Shown: positions 36,487-46,482, counted from the stretch's first letter. The stretch: DNA of 64,000 nucleotides from Winogradskyella sp046545555 (GCF_046545555.1 NZ_JBHZTH010000005.1:182691-246690), one strand, 5' to 3'. Notes: generated from the letters alone by a model not told the origin. Numbers and translations: made by a program.

Positions 36487-38004
36487 ATGCCAATTCCTAT
36501 TGTAAATTCTATTGCTTCATGGTTTTTGAAGAAACGTTTTCATCAAATTGAATTATTTTTAAAGTATCCTAGTGAAGTACAAGAAGAACTACTCTTTAGT
36601 CTTCTAAAGATTGCTAAGGATACCGAGATAGGAAAACAATACGACTTTAACTCTATTAAAACATATAAGGAGTTTAATGAGCGCGTGCCTTTAGTTAATT
36701 ATGAAACCATGCAACCCCTTATAGAGCGCTCTAGACAAGGTGAATCTAATATTTTTTGGCCAAGTGCTATTAAATGGTTTGCGAAATCAAGTGGTACAAC
36801 GAATGCAAAAAGTAAATTTATACCAGTAAGTACTGAGTCACTAGAAGATTGCCATTATGCTGCTAGTAAAGATTTGCTTTGCATGTATCTTAATAATAAT
36901 GAGGGCTCACAATTATTTACCGGAAAAAGCTTAAGGCTTGGCGGCAGTAAAGACTTATATAAAGAGAATGGAACTGTATTTGGTGACTTAAGCGCTATAC
37001 TAATAGACAATATGCCGTTTTGGGCAGAATTTAGTAGTACACCAAGTAGTAAAGTTTCTCTAATGAGTGAGTGGGAAACAAAGATGCAAGCCATCGTAGA
37101 TGAAACAGTAAATGAAAATGTAACAAGCTTAGCCGGTGTTCCTTCTTGGATGTTAGTTTTACTTAATAATGTTTTAGAAACTACGGAAAAAGGGAACCTA
37201 TTTGACGTTTGGCCTAACCTCGAAGTTTATTTTCATGGAGGTGTTAGTTTTAACCCCTACATAGAACAATACAGATCGATTTTACCAAAAAAAGAATTTA
37301 AGTATTACGAAATTTATAATGCTTCAGAAGGATTCTTCGCTATACAAGATCAAAACTACTCCGGAGATTTATTATTAATGCTAGATTATGGTATTTTTTA
37401 TGAATTCATTCCAATGGATATTTACGGAACTGAAAATCAAAAAGTCATTTCGCTCAATGATGTTAAACTGAATACTAATTATGCAGTCGTTATAACAACT
37501 AATGCTGGTCTTTGGAGATATAAAATTGGAGACACCATACGCTTTGTTAGCTTAAGTCCTCATAGAATAAAAGTTTCGGGTAGAACAAAACATCATATAA
37601 ATGCCTTTGGAGAAGAGTTAATTATAGAGAATGCTGAAGATGCCCTTAAAAGAGTGTGCAAACGTACTTCTGCAGAAATTGTTGACTATACAGCAGCACC
37701 AATTTTTATGAACGGAAAAGAAAAAGGTGCACATGAATGGATTATTGAATTTAAAAAGCCACCAGAGAACATGTCTTATTTTGAAGAGTTATTTGATAAT
37801 GCTTTGAAATCTCTAAATTCAGATTATGAAGCTAAAAGATATAATAACATAACACTTAACAAACCAAAGATTCATTCTGCCAGAACTAATCTTTTTTATG
37901 ATTGGTTAAAAGAAAAAGACAAACTTGGCGGACAACATAAAGTACCTCGATTGTCTAACTCTAGAGATTATGTTGATGATTTATTGCGATTGAATAGTCT
38001 GTGA
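36487..38004 (+). CDS. GH3 auxin-responsive-promoter family acyl-adenylating protein
   Basis: A 505-aa protein. The ATP-binding motif is WFAKSSGTTNAKSKFIPVS (about 98-116). The second block is YYEIYNASEGFFAIQD, and YAVVITTNAGLWRYKIGDTIRFV contains the GLWRYxxGD motif of this family. In plants, GH3 enzymes conjugate amino acids to jasmonate or auxin through acyl-adenylates. Bacteroidota homologues are widespread and their substrate is not known. An amide- or ester-forming role is inferred from the fold. It is single and monocistronic. Confidence 0.85.
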   Translation: MPIPIVNSIASWFLKKRFHQIELFLKYPSEVQEELLFSLLKIAKDTEIGKQYDFNSIKTYKEFNERVPLVNYETMQPLIERSRQGESNIFWPSAIKWFAKSSGTTNAKSKFIPVSTESLEDCHYAASKDLLCMYLNNNEGSQLFTGKSLRLGGSKDLYKENGTVFGDLSAILIDNMPFWAEFSSTPSSKVSLMSEWETKMQAIVDETVNENVTSLAGVPSWMLVLLNNVLETTEKGNLFDVWPNLEVYFHGGVSFNPYIEQYRSILPKKEFKYYEIYNASEGFFAIQDQNYSGDLLLMLDYGIFYEFIPMDIYGTENQKVISLNDVKLNTNYAVVITTNAGLWRYKIGDTIRFVSLSPHRIKVSGRTKHHINAFGEELIIENAEDALKRVCKRTSAEIVDYTAAPIFMNGKEKGAHEWIIEFKKPPENMSYFEELFDNALKSLNSDYEAKRYNNITLNKPKIHSARTNLFYDWLKEKDKLGGQHKVPRLSNSRDYVDDLLRLNSL

Positions 38005-38136
38005 TTTCGTCGAATAATTAAGCATTCTTTACTTAATTATCGGAAAAAGACTGGTTTTATCTAAAAAAAAGGTAAAGAACTAATTCGCAAATAATTATTT
38101 TCTTAACTTCGAATAGTTAATCCTTTTACCCTCATT

Positions 38137-39369
38137 ATGAAATCTACAATTCAACTTTTGTTGACTAGTGTATTTATTTTATTTACCTACACTTCAGTTA
38201 ATATTTCGAACTCAAATAAAACTATAGCAATTGCTGACTTTAATGACAGTGGCTACCTTTTTGACGTAAATGTCACCAAAATAAATTCTGAATATTCGGA
38301 AATACCAAGTGCCGTTTTTAGAAATAAATTAGTAATTGTATCGTCAAAGAAAATTGGCGCTATAGGAAATGGTACAGATGAATACACTAAACTTCCATAC
38401 ACCAATTTATTTTGTTCTGATTTAGCCAATAATAATAAAGATTTTTCTACACCTATTTTATTTAGTAGAATGCTAAATAGCAGAGGTAATGAAGGACAAG
38501 TATCCTTTTCGCCAGATCAACACACTATTTATTACACAAAAAGTAAAAGACGAAATTCTAATAACTTTCAACTCTACGTTGCTCAACTAGAAAAGGACTC
38601 TTATGGGAAATGGAAAAATCATAGACCTATGACTTTCAACAGTGAGGACTATTCTGTAGAAAATCCACATGTATCTTCTGACGGTAATTTTTTATATTTC
38701 TCATCTAATATGGAAGGTGGCCTTGGAGGTTTTGACATATATAGGGCGCAAATTAGTGAAGACGGTAGTTTAGGTACTCCAATTAATTTAGGCCCAACTG
38801 TTAATACTGATTTAGACGAAAAGTACCCTCATACTTCTAAGGATGGTGATGAGTTATTTTTCTCTTCAACTGGACACAACGGACAAGGTGGTTATGATAT
38901 TTTTATAGCCAATAATTATGGAGAGTTAAACTATTCGCAACCGAGGAATCTTGGAATAAAGATAAACTCTATTAGAGATGATATAGCCTATACTTTAATT
39001 GATGAAGATAATGGTGTATATTCTTCTAATGCTGGAAATACTGGCCAGCGTTTTAACATGTATAAATTCAACGCAAGAGCGATCTATCAAGATTTAGAAG
39101 GAGTTATCTTTGAAGAGAATAACGAAATCATAGCAAATATTACTGTTGTTCTTTATGATAATAAAGGTAATGAGATAGAGCGTCAAACTACCGGCAAAGA
39201 TGCTACATATAGATTCAAAATTAGACCATTTGAGCAATATCAAATTAAAACTTTGAAAAATGGTTATGAGAATGCTGTGGTTACATTTCAATCCATGGAA
39301 AGCAAACTAAATATTGCCTACAAAGAGGATTTAAAGTTATCTTCTAACGGTACTTTAACTAAGAAGTAA
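38137..39369 (+). CDS. Exported PD40/TolB-like propeller protein with a C-terminal CarboxypepD-type domain
   Basis: A 410-aa protein with an N-terminal signal sequence (about 1-22). Propeller repeats each carry SPDQ/SSDG/SKDG turns followed by YF-S (VSFSPDQHTIYY, HVSSDGNFLYFSSN, HTSKDGDELFFSS) and GGFDIYRA/GGYDIFIA. About 320-405 is a carboxypeptidase regulatory-like or Cna-B-like domain (YQDLEGVIFEENNEI, TYRFKIRPFEQYQIK). Relatives often carry a C-terminal OmpA peptidoglycan-binding domain, which is absent here. It is probably periplasmic or surface located. Function is unknown. Confidence 0.75.
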   Translation: MKSTIQLLLTSVFILFTYTSVNISNSNKTIAIADFNDSGYLFDVNVTKINSEYSEIPSAVFRNKLVIVSSKKIGAIGNGTDEYTKLPYTNLFCSDLANNNKDFSTPILFSRMLNSRGNEGQVSFSPDQHTIYYTKSKRRNSNNFQLYVAQLEKDSYGKWKNHRPMTFNSEDYSVENPHVSSDGNFLYFSSNMEGGLGGFDIYRAQISEDGSLGTPINLGPTVNTDLDEKYPHTSKDGDELFFSSTGHNGQGGYDIFIANNYGELNYSQPRNLGIKINSIRDDIAYTLIDEDNGVYSSNAGNTGQRFNMYKFNARAIYQDLEGVIFEENNEIIANITVVLYDNKGNEIERQTTGKDATYRFKIRPFEQYQIKTLKNGYENAVVTFQSMESKLNIAYKEDLKLSSNGTLTKK

Positions 39370-39876
39370 CATTTACACTTTACCGTTAAAAATAGCATTG
39401 AAGTTTCATACAACACGAATTAATTGAACTTCAGCCAATAAATAGATTAAAGAGGTAATACATTAATAATTGCCTCTATATTTGATGTAAATAAATGTGC
39501 TATTTATTCCCTTTATTTATAAAATATTGCTAGCAATATTATTTAATCAATCCTAACTCAATAAAAAACCACAATTTCAATATTAGAAATTGTGGTTTTT
39601 TTTGTGAAAGTTTTAAAAAAATACGCCTTTTGATTTTAAACCTGCTGGTTATTAGCCTTAACTAATATTCATAGTAGATTATTAAGATTTATAAGTTGTA
39701 AGTACTTCTCCTTTAAACTTGTGCTATTTATCATTTCACTCATTTGTCCTCTTCTTTTTTGTCATTAAAAGAAAAAAGTTTGTACCACTTGGGTAACAAA
39801 TAAAGCCATAACTGAACATTAGGGAAAATGTACCTTTTAAATAAAATGAAAACTTATTAATCTAAATCAATTATCT
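39370..39876. other. 507-bp non-coding interval
   Basis: It contains the terminator at 39565-39604 and the upstream region of the T9SS hydrolase gene. No ORF, tRNA or clear TAnnTTTG motif is seen in the remaining AT-rich sequence. Confidence 0.5.
39565..39604 (+). terminator. Strong rho-independent hairpin
   Basis: A 14-bp stem (39565-39578 with 39586-39599; ccacaatttc/gaaattgtgg core) with a 7-nt loop is followed by a T-run. It lies about 195 bp after the PD40 gene stop, so it ends that transcript or that of an unannotated small RNA. Confidence 0.75.
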
Positions 39877-42800
39877 ATGAAAAAATTACTCGTCTTTACA
39901 GTGCTCTTTAGCGCTTTGTTTTTAGGTAATGCTCAAAACAATTCCTATTACAATCGTATGAAACATATTTTTGGAAACATAAACAAATCCAAAGTTACTA
40001 CAGGCTATCTTAAAGAATTTGGTATTCGCTTTAATGAAATAGAAGCCTATAATGGTGTTCTTAGTACTAATAATGTTGTAGATAAAACACAATGGGAATC
40101 ACTCTACTCCTCATTATATACTATGCGTGTTGGAAATGCAGCTCAAAGCATGGAAGCCCCAAATATTATATTTAACAAGCTTAAAACCCAACAATTTAAT
40201 ACCAATAAAGATATCTTATTAGTAGCACAATACTATAACTATGAACAGTATAAAACTAAAGCCATAAGCAATGGAGATGTTAAGGTATTTAAAGACCGTA
40301 TTTATGATATTAAAGGAAGAAATCCTTATGACATTAAAACAATTTTCGCAGTAAGCCCTTTAAAACAACAATTACAAGGAGATACTTTCAGTTTTAAGTT
40401 ACCTAGCGAACTAGTCTATACTAACTCAAATTTATCTCTAAATCAGGTACAAATAGATTTTGGAGATGGCTATGGTTACCAAACTGTTGCTTTAAATAAC
40501 GCAATAAATATTACTTACACTTCAGGTGGAGAAAAGGATATTAAAGCAAAGTTTGTCTATACAAACGGGACAATTTTATACAGTCATTCAAAGATTTGGG
40601 TAGATTATATATCTCCAAACCCAAATGCTCAAGCTCGATATACCAGTGATGTTTTACTATTTGATGAAGAGCCTATACTTGGTAATATTTGGCAAGGAGG
40701 TTCATCTACAGGTTTTGTCACGGTAGAATTAGCTCCAGGACATACACAGCTTACAAAACCATTAATAGTAGTTGAAGGTTTTGACCCAAATAACTCTTTT
40801 AATTATGACAGTTTGATAAATTTCAATAATCCAGGTGGTTTATTGGTCGATATAGTAGCTGGTACAGGTTTTAATTCCCTCAATCAAGCCATCGAGGACG
40901 AGGATTATGATTTGGTCTTTGTAGATTTTGAAAACAGTACAGATTTTATTCAACGTAACGCTTATATGTTAGAGGCAGTTATTGATTGGGTTAATAACCA
41001 AAAAGTTGGTAATGAGCAAAACGTAGTTTTAGGCATGAGCATGGGAGGTTTAGTAGCTCGCTATGCTTTACGTGACATGGAAATTAATGGAGAAACTCAC
41101 GACACTAAGCTCTATATTAGTCATGACACACCACACCAAGGAGCTAATGTACCTGTTGCATTTCAAGCCTTTGTGAGACATTTGGTAGGAGAAGAAATTA
41201 GTATCCCTGTATTTTTCAGCTTGTTTGATATTAATATTGTTGACCTATCTGATGAAATACCAGGATTAGAAGAAGGATTAGCACTGCTTCAAACACCTGC
41301 AGCACAACAAATGCTTACATATCAATTACAAGGTACAGGTGACAATGTATCTGTAGATAATACAACTCTACACAGTACTTTTTTAACTGAATATAGTAGT
41401 ATGGGATACCCACAACAAAATGGTATACGTAATATCGCCATTGCAAATGGATCGGAATGTGGAACTCCTTTAGAATTTAATCCTTATGATAAATTAGTAG
41501 ATATAAATATCAGAGTAGATTTGCCATTTTTAATAACTAATATTGCCCTAGCAACTTTAAACGGACTTACAATTAACCCTCTTAAAAGATTAAGTTCATT
41601 ATTATCTACAGATACCGATATTAAAGCACAATTTCGTCTAAGGGCTTTACCAAGTCAACAATCCAAGCAAATTTATAAAGGGAAAATTTTTATAGAGAAA
41701 ACTATTTTATTTCTTGTAGATGTAGAGGAGCCATTAATTGATGAAGAAAGGTTAAATTCATTATCATCAATGTTACCTTTGGATAATGCAAGTGGAGGTA
41801 TTTTTGACCTTGAGGGTTTTGCAAACCTTCCACAAGAACTAGATCAATATGTCTTAGAAAGACAATTTAACTTTATCCCAACTTACAGCAGTCTAGATAT
41901 TGGAGGAGGTACACAAACAATTAGTATTAGAGATTTAAGTAGATCTTATTCCCCATTATCCCCACCTAACGCACCAAAGAACTCACCTTTTGATAATTTC
42001 TTTACCAATGAGATAAATAGTCAACAGCATATTCAATTCACCGTAAACAATGGCAACTGGCTTATGGCAGAATTAGATGATGATGCCAACACTGAAGCTT
42101 TCTATTCTTGTGCTTCAGCATGCTCCAATAGTTTACCTTTAACAATTTTAGGCTCTAATCAGATATGTAACTCTAGTTCAGCAACATATACAATAAACAA
42201 TTTAGTTCCTAATGTAAATGTTGCCTGGAGTGTGTCACCAGCCGGAGGTTTCACTTTAACTCAAAATGGTAACAATGCAACACTAACACCAACAGGTAAT
42301 TTTGGTGGTAGAGCAACCTTAACGGCTTTTATTGAAACTGATTGTGACGATCTTGAGATAACCAAAGAGATACAGACAGGTTCACAAAGACCTATAATAT
42401 ATGGTGAAGATGGTGAACAAGTTGCTTCATTTTCATTCTGCACTTTGCATTATGGATATATCAACTTTACTACACCATCTAGTGCATTCGAATGGGAGTG
42501 GAATCAAGTGTCAGGTAATTTTAATATGTTAACATCAAATAATAATGGACAGTTTTTCAGTTATCAACCAACTTCGGGTATTGTTACTGTTAGAGCTAGA
42601 GACAATTGTGGCTGGAGTGTTCCAACATTTTTGGTTATTGAATTCACAAATTGCTCCAACGGAGGTGGTTTTGGCAACTTTAGATTAGCCGAGAACCCTA
42701 TAAAAGATGGCAAGTTGGAAATCATTGAAACGACTGCAATAAATTCCAATCTTGACACGGCTTATAAACCCGACAATAATGCTAGCGTTAAAATCGAATT

Positions 42801-42963
42801 TTTTGACTTTAGCGGTAATTTATTAAAGACAAAAAAAGAGACTAGAAATCTATTTGACGGAAGATACTATTTGAATACATCTGAATTTCCCAATGGTAAA
42901 TATTTACTAAAGATATTATACAATAAAACTGAGGAAGTATATCAAGTAATATTGGATAAATAA
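39877..42963 (+). CDS. T9SS-secreted alpha/beta hydrolase (lipase/esterase-like)
   Basis: A 1028-aa protein with a signal peptide (about 1-19). The catalytic core has the nucleophile elbow GMSMGG (S388), with LIVVEGFDPNN upstream, followed by ARYALRDME and ISHDTPHQGA, as in lipases that remove acyl groups. About 760-840 looks like an Ig/PKD-like fold (ILGSNQICNSSSATYTI). Another such fold runs to about 930. The C-terminal 80 residues are a sorting-type domain (NPIKDGKLEI...FPNGKYLLKILY) close to type A T9SS signals, though the first residues differ from YPNP. It is expected to be secreted or surface-bound. Substrate unknown. It is a single-gene unit with a shared terminator. Confidence 0.78.
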   Translation: MKKLLVFTVLFSALFLGNAQNNSYYNRMKHIFGNINKSKVTTGYLKEFGIRFNEIEAYNGVLSTNNVVDKTQWESLYSSLYTMRVGNAAQSMEAPNIIFNKLKTQQFNTNKDILLVAQYYNYEQYKTKAISNGDVKVFKDRIYDIKGRNPYDIKTIFAVSPLKQQLQGDTFSFKLPSELVYTNSNLSLNQVQIDFGDGYGYQTVALNNAINITYTSGGEKDIKAKFVYTNGTILYSHSKIWVDYISPNPNAQARYTSDVLLFDEEPILGNIWQGGSSTGFVTVELAPGHTQLTKPLIVVEGFDPNNSFNYDSLINFNNPGGLLVDIVAGTGFNSLNQAIEDEDYDLVFVDFENSTDFIQRNAYMLEAVIDWVNNQKVGNEQNVVLGMSMGGLVARYALRDMEINGETHDTKLYISHDTPHQGANVPVAFQAFVRHLVGEEISIPVFFSLFDINIVDLSDEIPGLEEGLALLQTPAAQQMLTYQLQGTGDNVSVDNTTLHSTFLTEYSSMGYPQQNGIRNIAIANGSECGTPLEFNPYDKLVDINIRVDLPFLITNIALATLNGLTINPLKRLSSLLSTDTDIKAQFRLRALPSQQSKQIYKGKIFIEKTILFLVDVEEPLIDEERLNSLSSMLPLDNASGGIFDLEGFANLPQELDQYVLERQFNFIPTYSSLDIGGGTQTISIRDLSRSYSPLSPPNAPKNSPFDNFFTNEINSQQHIQFTVNNGNWLMAELDDDANTEAFYSCASACSNSLPLTILGSNQICNSSSATYTINNLVPNVNVAWSVSPAGGFTLTQNGNNATLTPTGNFGGRATLTAFIETDCDDLEITKEIQTGSQRPIIYGEDGEQVASFSFCTLHYGYINFTTPSSAFEWEWNQVSGNFNMLTSNNNGQFFSYQPTSGIVTVRARDNCGWSVPTFLVIEFTNCSNGGGFGNFRLAENPIKDGKLEIIETTAINSNLDTAYKPDNNASVKIEFFDFSGNLLKTKKETRNLFDGRYYLNTSEFPNGKYLLKILYNKTEEVYQVILDK

Positions 42964-42980
42964 TATAGTTTATACCATAA

Positions 42981-43014
42981 AAAAGCCTCTTGGATAAATC
43001 AATCCAAGAGGTTT
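42981..43014. terminator. Bidirectional terminator between the hydrolase and clpX
   Basis: The 10-bp stem cctcttggat (42986-42995) with atccaagagg (43002-43011) is flanked by A-rich and T-rich runs. It lies between convergent genes. Confidence 0.85.
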
Positions 43015-43042
43015 TAATTTTAATATATAATAAAAATTTCTT

Positions 43043-44275
43043 TTATGACACTGCCTTCAGTTTCTTTAAAGTGGATTTAGATAATCTATCTTCAGCATAA
43101 GCTTTAGTTACATTAAATTTTGTTTCACCAGAACCTGGCAATTCAAACATAGCCTCTGTAAAAATTTCTTCGCAGAGTGAACGCAAACCTCTTGCACCAA
43201 GTTTATACTCAATAGCTTTGCCAACTATATAATTTAAAGCTCCTTCTGTAATACTAAAATCAACCTCATCCATTAAAAACAATTTTTTATATTGCTTTAT
43301 AATAGCATTCTTTGGTTCAGTTAGAATAGCACGTAACGTATTAGCATCTAAGGGATCCATATGCGTTAGAACTGGTAAACGACCAATGATTTCTGGTATT
43401 AAGCCAAAGTCTTTTAAATCTTTTGGAATAATATATTCTAAAACATTGTCATTATTAATTGTATCATCAGAGTTAATTGAGCTATAACCTATAGCCTGCA
43501 TGTTTAATCGCTTACTTATAACGCGTTCAATACCATCGAAAGCACCACCAGCTATAAATAAGATATGCTCTGTATTAACTTCAATAAACTTTTGATCCGG
43601 ATGCTTTCGTCCTCCTTTTGGTGGTACATTAACAACCGTGCCCTCCAACAACTTTAGTAAAGCTTGCTGCACACCTTCACCAGAAACATCTCTTGTTATA
43701 GACGGATTATCACTTTTACGTGCTATTTTATCAATTTCATCAATAAATACGATACCACGTTCTGCTTTTTCTAAATTATAATCCGCAGCCTGTAGCAGGC
43801 GTGTTAATATACTTTCTACATCTTCACCGACATAGCCCGCTTCAGTCAAAACAGTTGCATCTACAATAGCTAAAGGTACATTTAGCATTCTAGCTACAGT
43901 TTTAGCCATTAAGGTTTTACCTGTACCTGTCTGACCCACCATAATGATATTACTTTTTTGTATTTCAATATCATCATCTGTTGGTGGTTGTAATAATCTT
44001 TTGTAATGATTATAAACCGCCACTGACATAACACGTTTAGTATATTCTTGCCCTATAATATATTCATCTAAAAAGGATTTAATTTCTTTTGGTTTTCTAA
44101 GCATCAACTCAGCACTGAGTTCAGTGTTACCTGTAGTCTTTGACTCTTCAATAACAATACCATGCGCTTGTTCTATACAACGATCGCAGATATGTGCATC
44201 AAGGCCAGCTATTAACAAACTTGTTTCTGGCTTTTTTCTTCCACAAAACGAACATTCTAATTCTTCTTTTGCCAT
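43043..44275 (-). CDS. clpX: ATP-dependent Clp protease ATP-binding subunit ClpX
   Basis: A 410-aa AAA+ unfoldase. The N-terminal zinc-binding domain has C8, C11, C30 and C33 (CSFC...CDRC). Walker A is GQTGTGKT, Walker B is IVFIDEIDKI, and the sensor/box motifs include VSGEGVQQALLKLLEGT and YKLGARGLRSL. It unfolds tagged substrates and feeds them to ClpP. It lies 43 bp downstream of clpP and is co-transcribed with it. Length and motifs are normal. Confidence 0.97.
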   Translation of the reverse strand: MAKEELECSFCGRKKPETSLLIAGLDAHICDRCIEQAHGIVIEESKTTGNTELSAELMLRKPKEIKSFLDEYIIGQEYTKRVMSVAVYNHYKRLLQPPTDDDIEIQKSNIIMVGQTGTGKTLMAKTVARMLNVPLAIVDATVLTEAGYVGEDVESILTRLLQAADYNLEKAERGIVFIDEIDKIARKSDNPSITRDVSGEGVQQALLKLLEGTVVNVPPKGGRKHPDQKFIEVNTEHILFIAGGAFDGIERVISKRLNMQAIGYSSINSDDTINNDNVLEYIIPKDLKDFGLIPEIIGRLPVLTHMDPLDANTLRAILTEPKNAIIKQYKKLFLMDEVDFSITEGALNYIVGKAIEYKLGARGLRSLCEEIFTEAMFELPGSGETKFNVTKAYAEDRLSKSTLKKLKAVS

Positions 44276-44318
44276 AATTAAATTCTAGTTAGGAAATTTT
44301 AGTCGTAATTATAAGGGA

Positions 44319-44993
44319 TTACTTTCTTGCTAAGACTTCATCAATCATACCATAATCCAAAGCTTCTTGTGAGCGCATCCAGTAGTCCCTATCCGAATCC
44401 TTTTCAACTTGCTCAATAGTTTGGCCTGAATGTTTGGCTATAACAGCATACAATTCTTCCTTAACTCTTATGGTTTCTTTCAATGCAATTTGCATATCGC
44501 TTAACTGCCCTTGAGTTCCGCTACTTACTTGATGAATCATTACGCGCGAATGAGTCAAAGCTGAGCGCTTTCCTTTTTCGCCTGCACATAATAATACTGC
44601 CGCCATAGATGCAGCAATGCCAGTACAAATTGTTGCTACATCTGGCTTTACAAATTGCATTGTATCATAAATACCTAATCCCGCATATACTGATCCACCT
44701 GGTGAATTTATATAAATCTGAATATCCTTAGATGCATCAGTACTTTGTAAAAATAATAATTGTGCTTGTATAATATTTGCTACATGATCATTTACACCTG
44801 TACCTAAAAATATTATACGATCCATCATTAAACGTGAAAACACATCAAAAACAGCAATATTCATCTGACGCTCTTCAATTATATTAGGGGTCATGTTAGA
44901 CGGGTACATGCTTTCTATTATTTTACCATAATAGTTGCTATTTATACCTTGATCTTTTATTGCAAATTTTTCAAATTCTTTTCCGTAGTCCAT
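44319..44993 (-). CDS. clpP: ATP-dependent Clp protease proteolytic subunit ClpP
   Basis: A 224-aa serine protease with catalytic triad S129 (GIAASMAAVLL), H154 (RVMIHQ) and D203 (DSDRDYW), matching the E. coli spacing (25 and 49 residues). INSPGGSVYAGLGIYD is the substrate-strand region. It forms the 14-mer chamber with ClpX. The start lies only 24 nt after the T-tract of a strong hairpin at the end of tig, leaving no room for an ordinary promoter. Expression therefore depends on read-through or on a promoter inside tig. Confidence 0.97.
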   Translation of the reverse strand: MDYGKEFEKFAIKDQGINSNYYGKIIESMYPSNMTPNIIEERQMNIAVFDVFSRLMMDRIIFLGTGVNDHVANIIQAQLLFLQSTDASKDIQIYINSPGGSVYAGLGIYDTMQFVKPDVATICTGIAASMAAVLLCAGEKGKRSALTHSRVMIHQVSSGTQGQLSDMQIALKETIRVKEELYAVIAKHSGQTIEQVEKDSDRDYWMRSQEALDYGMIDEVLARK

Positions 44994-45017
44994 ATGTTTT
45001 AATATAATTTTTTGATT

Positions 45018-45050
45018 AAAAAAAAAGCGTAAAACTTTTCAGTTCTACGC
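45018..45050 (-). terminator. Terminator-like hairpin between tig and clpP
   Basis: The minus-strand stem has 10 pairs (one G-U) closed by a GAAA tetraloop (45027-45050), followed by nine T (A-run 45018-45026). It lies 30 bp after the tig stop and 24 bp before the clpP start. It may partially terminate tig transcripts and set the tig:clpPX ratio. Confidence 0.8.
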
Positions 45051-45079
45051 CTTAAAGATACTAATTTATTCAATACCTA

Positions 45080-46402
45080 TTAACTATAGAATTCCTTTAC
45101 AAAATCATCGTAAGTAATTTCTTTAGTCTTAATATTAGCTTCTGCTTTATATAAATTTAATAATTTCTGACTCATTAATTGTTCGGACAAACGCTTAACT
45201 TCCTCTTGATTCGATAGTATACGTGCCGCAATGTCTTCTAATTCTTTTTCTGATGGATTCATTTGACCAAACTGAGCCATTTGCCCTTTAATCATCTCCA
45301 TAGAATAGGCCTTCATTTCATCAAATTGTACTTGTAAATTATGCTCTTGTATCAGTTTACCTTCGATTAACTGATAACGCATACTTTTTTCAGACTTTTC
45401 ATATTCTTCTTTTGCCTGATCTTCTGACATCACTTCTTCACCTGCAGTCTGCATCCATTTTTGTAGAAAATTAGCTGGTAAATCAAATTTTGTGTTTTCT
45501 ACTAAATATTCGGTAACGTCATTCAATAATTTTTGATCACCTTGCTGAACGAATTGTTTTTCTGAATCTTCTTTGATTTTATCTTTCAATTCTGTTACAG
45601 AAGTCACTGTTTTTGGACCAAATACTTTATCAAACAACTCTTGGTCTAAATCTGCTAATTCGCGTTCATTGATTTCTGAAACTTCAAAATTCACATCGAT
45701 AGCTAGTCCGTGAGCATCGTCATGAGGCACTTTTAAAAATGTCATTAAGTCATGATCGTCATTAAACAACCCTTTTGTTTTTAAAGTAATTACATCGCCA
45801 ACTTTAGCGCCTATAAATTTCTTTGGGTTTGTCTTCCCTTTTATTTTATCTAAAGTAATTGTTGCAACATTTTCTACAGCCTTTTCTTCGTTAGTAAACT
45901 TTCCGGTAATTTCAGAATTCTTAGTTACTTCAGTTTGAGAGACAATTTTACCATATTGCTTTTGAATATGATTAAGCTGATTATTAACCATCTTATCATC
46001 TGCAACAATATTATAATGTGTAATTGCTTTCTTACCTTTTAGTTTTACATCAAACTCAGGAGCCAAACCCAATTCAAATTCAAAAGAAAACGCATCTGCA
46101 TCCCAATTTAAATCATCTTGCGCCTTTGGCAATGGATTTCCTAAAACATCTAATTTTTCTTCAACTAAATACTTACCAAGAGCATCTTGCAACAATTTGT
46201 TTACCTCATCCACTAATACTGCTTTACCGTATTGCTTTTTCACCATTCCCATTGGCACATGGCCTTTTCTAAAACCAGGAATGTTTGCAGATTTGCGGTA
46301 ATCTGTCAAGATTTTTTCAACTTTATCACTATAATCTTCTTTAGCGATATCCACTTTTACAACTGCATTTAATGCATCGATGTTTTCTCTTGTAATATTC
46401 AT
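45080..46402 (-). CDS. tig: Trigger factor (ribosome-associated chaperone)
   Basis: A 440-aa protein. The ribosome-binding signature is IPGFRKGHVPMGMVKKQYG (about 39-57). The central FKBP-like PPIase domain (about 160-250) is divergent, as usual in Bacteroidota. The C-terminal chaperone arms (about 250-430) contain QGDQKLLNDVTEYL. It shields nascent chains at the exit tunnel. The order tig-clpP-clpX is conserved across bacteria. A candidate -7 element lies just upstream. Confidence 0.95.
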   Translation of the reverse strand: MNITRENIDALNAVVKVDIAKEDYSDKVEKILTDYRKSANIPGFRKGHVPMGMVKKQYGKAVLVDEVNKLLQDALGKYLVEEKLDVLGNPLPKAQDDLNWDADAFSFEFELGLAPEFDVKLKGKKAITHYNIVADDKMVNNQLNHIQKQYGKIVSQTEVTKNSEITGKFTNEEKAVENVATITLDKIKGKTNPKKFIGAKVGDVITLKTKGLFNDDHDLMTFLKVPHDDAHGLAIDVNFEVSEINERELADLDQELFDKVFGPKTVTSVTELKDKIKEDSEKQFVQQGDQKLLNDVTEYLVENTKFDLPANFLQKWMQTAGEEVMSEDQAKEEYEKSEKSMRYQLIEGKLIQEHNLQVQFDEMKAYSMEMIKGQMAQFGQMNPSEKELEDIAARILSNQEEVKRLSEQLMSQKLLNLYKAEANIKTKEITYDDFVKEFYS

Positions 46403-46428
46403 TCTTTATTGAAACTAAAATTGGGCTG

Positions 46429-46436
46429 CAAAAATA
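46429..46436 (-). promoter_or_regulatory. Candidate -7 element (TATTTTTG) for tig
   Basis: Minus-strand TATTTTTG matches TAnnTTTG and would give a leader of about 20 nt before the tig ATG at 46402. TTG-rich sequence lies about 15-20 nt upstream. Confidence 0.5.
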
Positions 46437-46482
46437 CAATATTTTTCACAACCCAACAATACTTTAAAGCTATGATTTTAAG

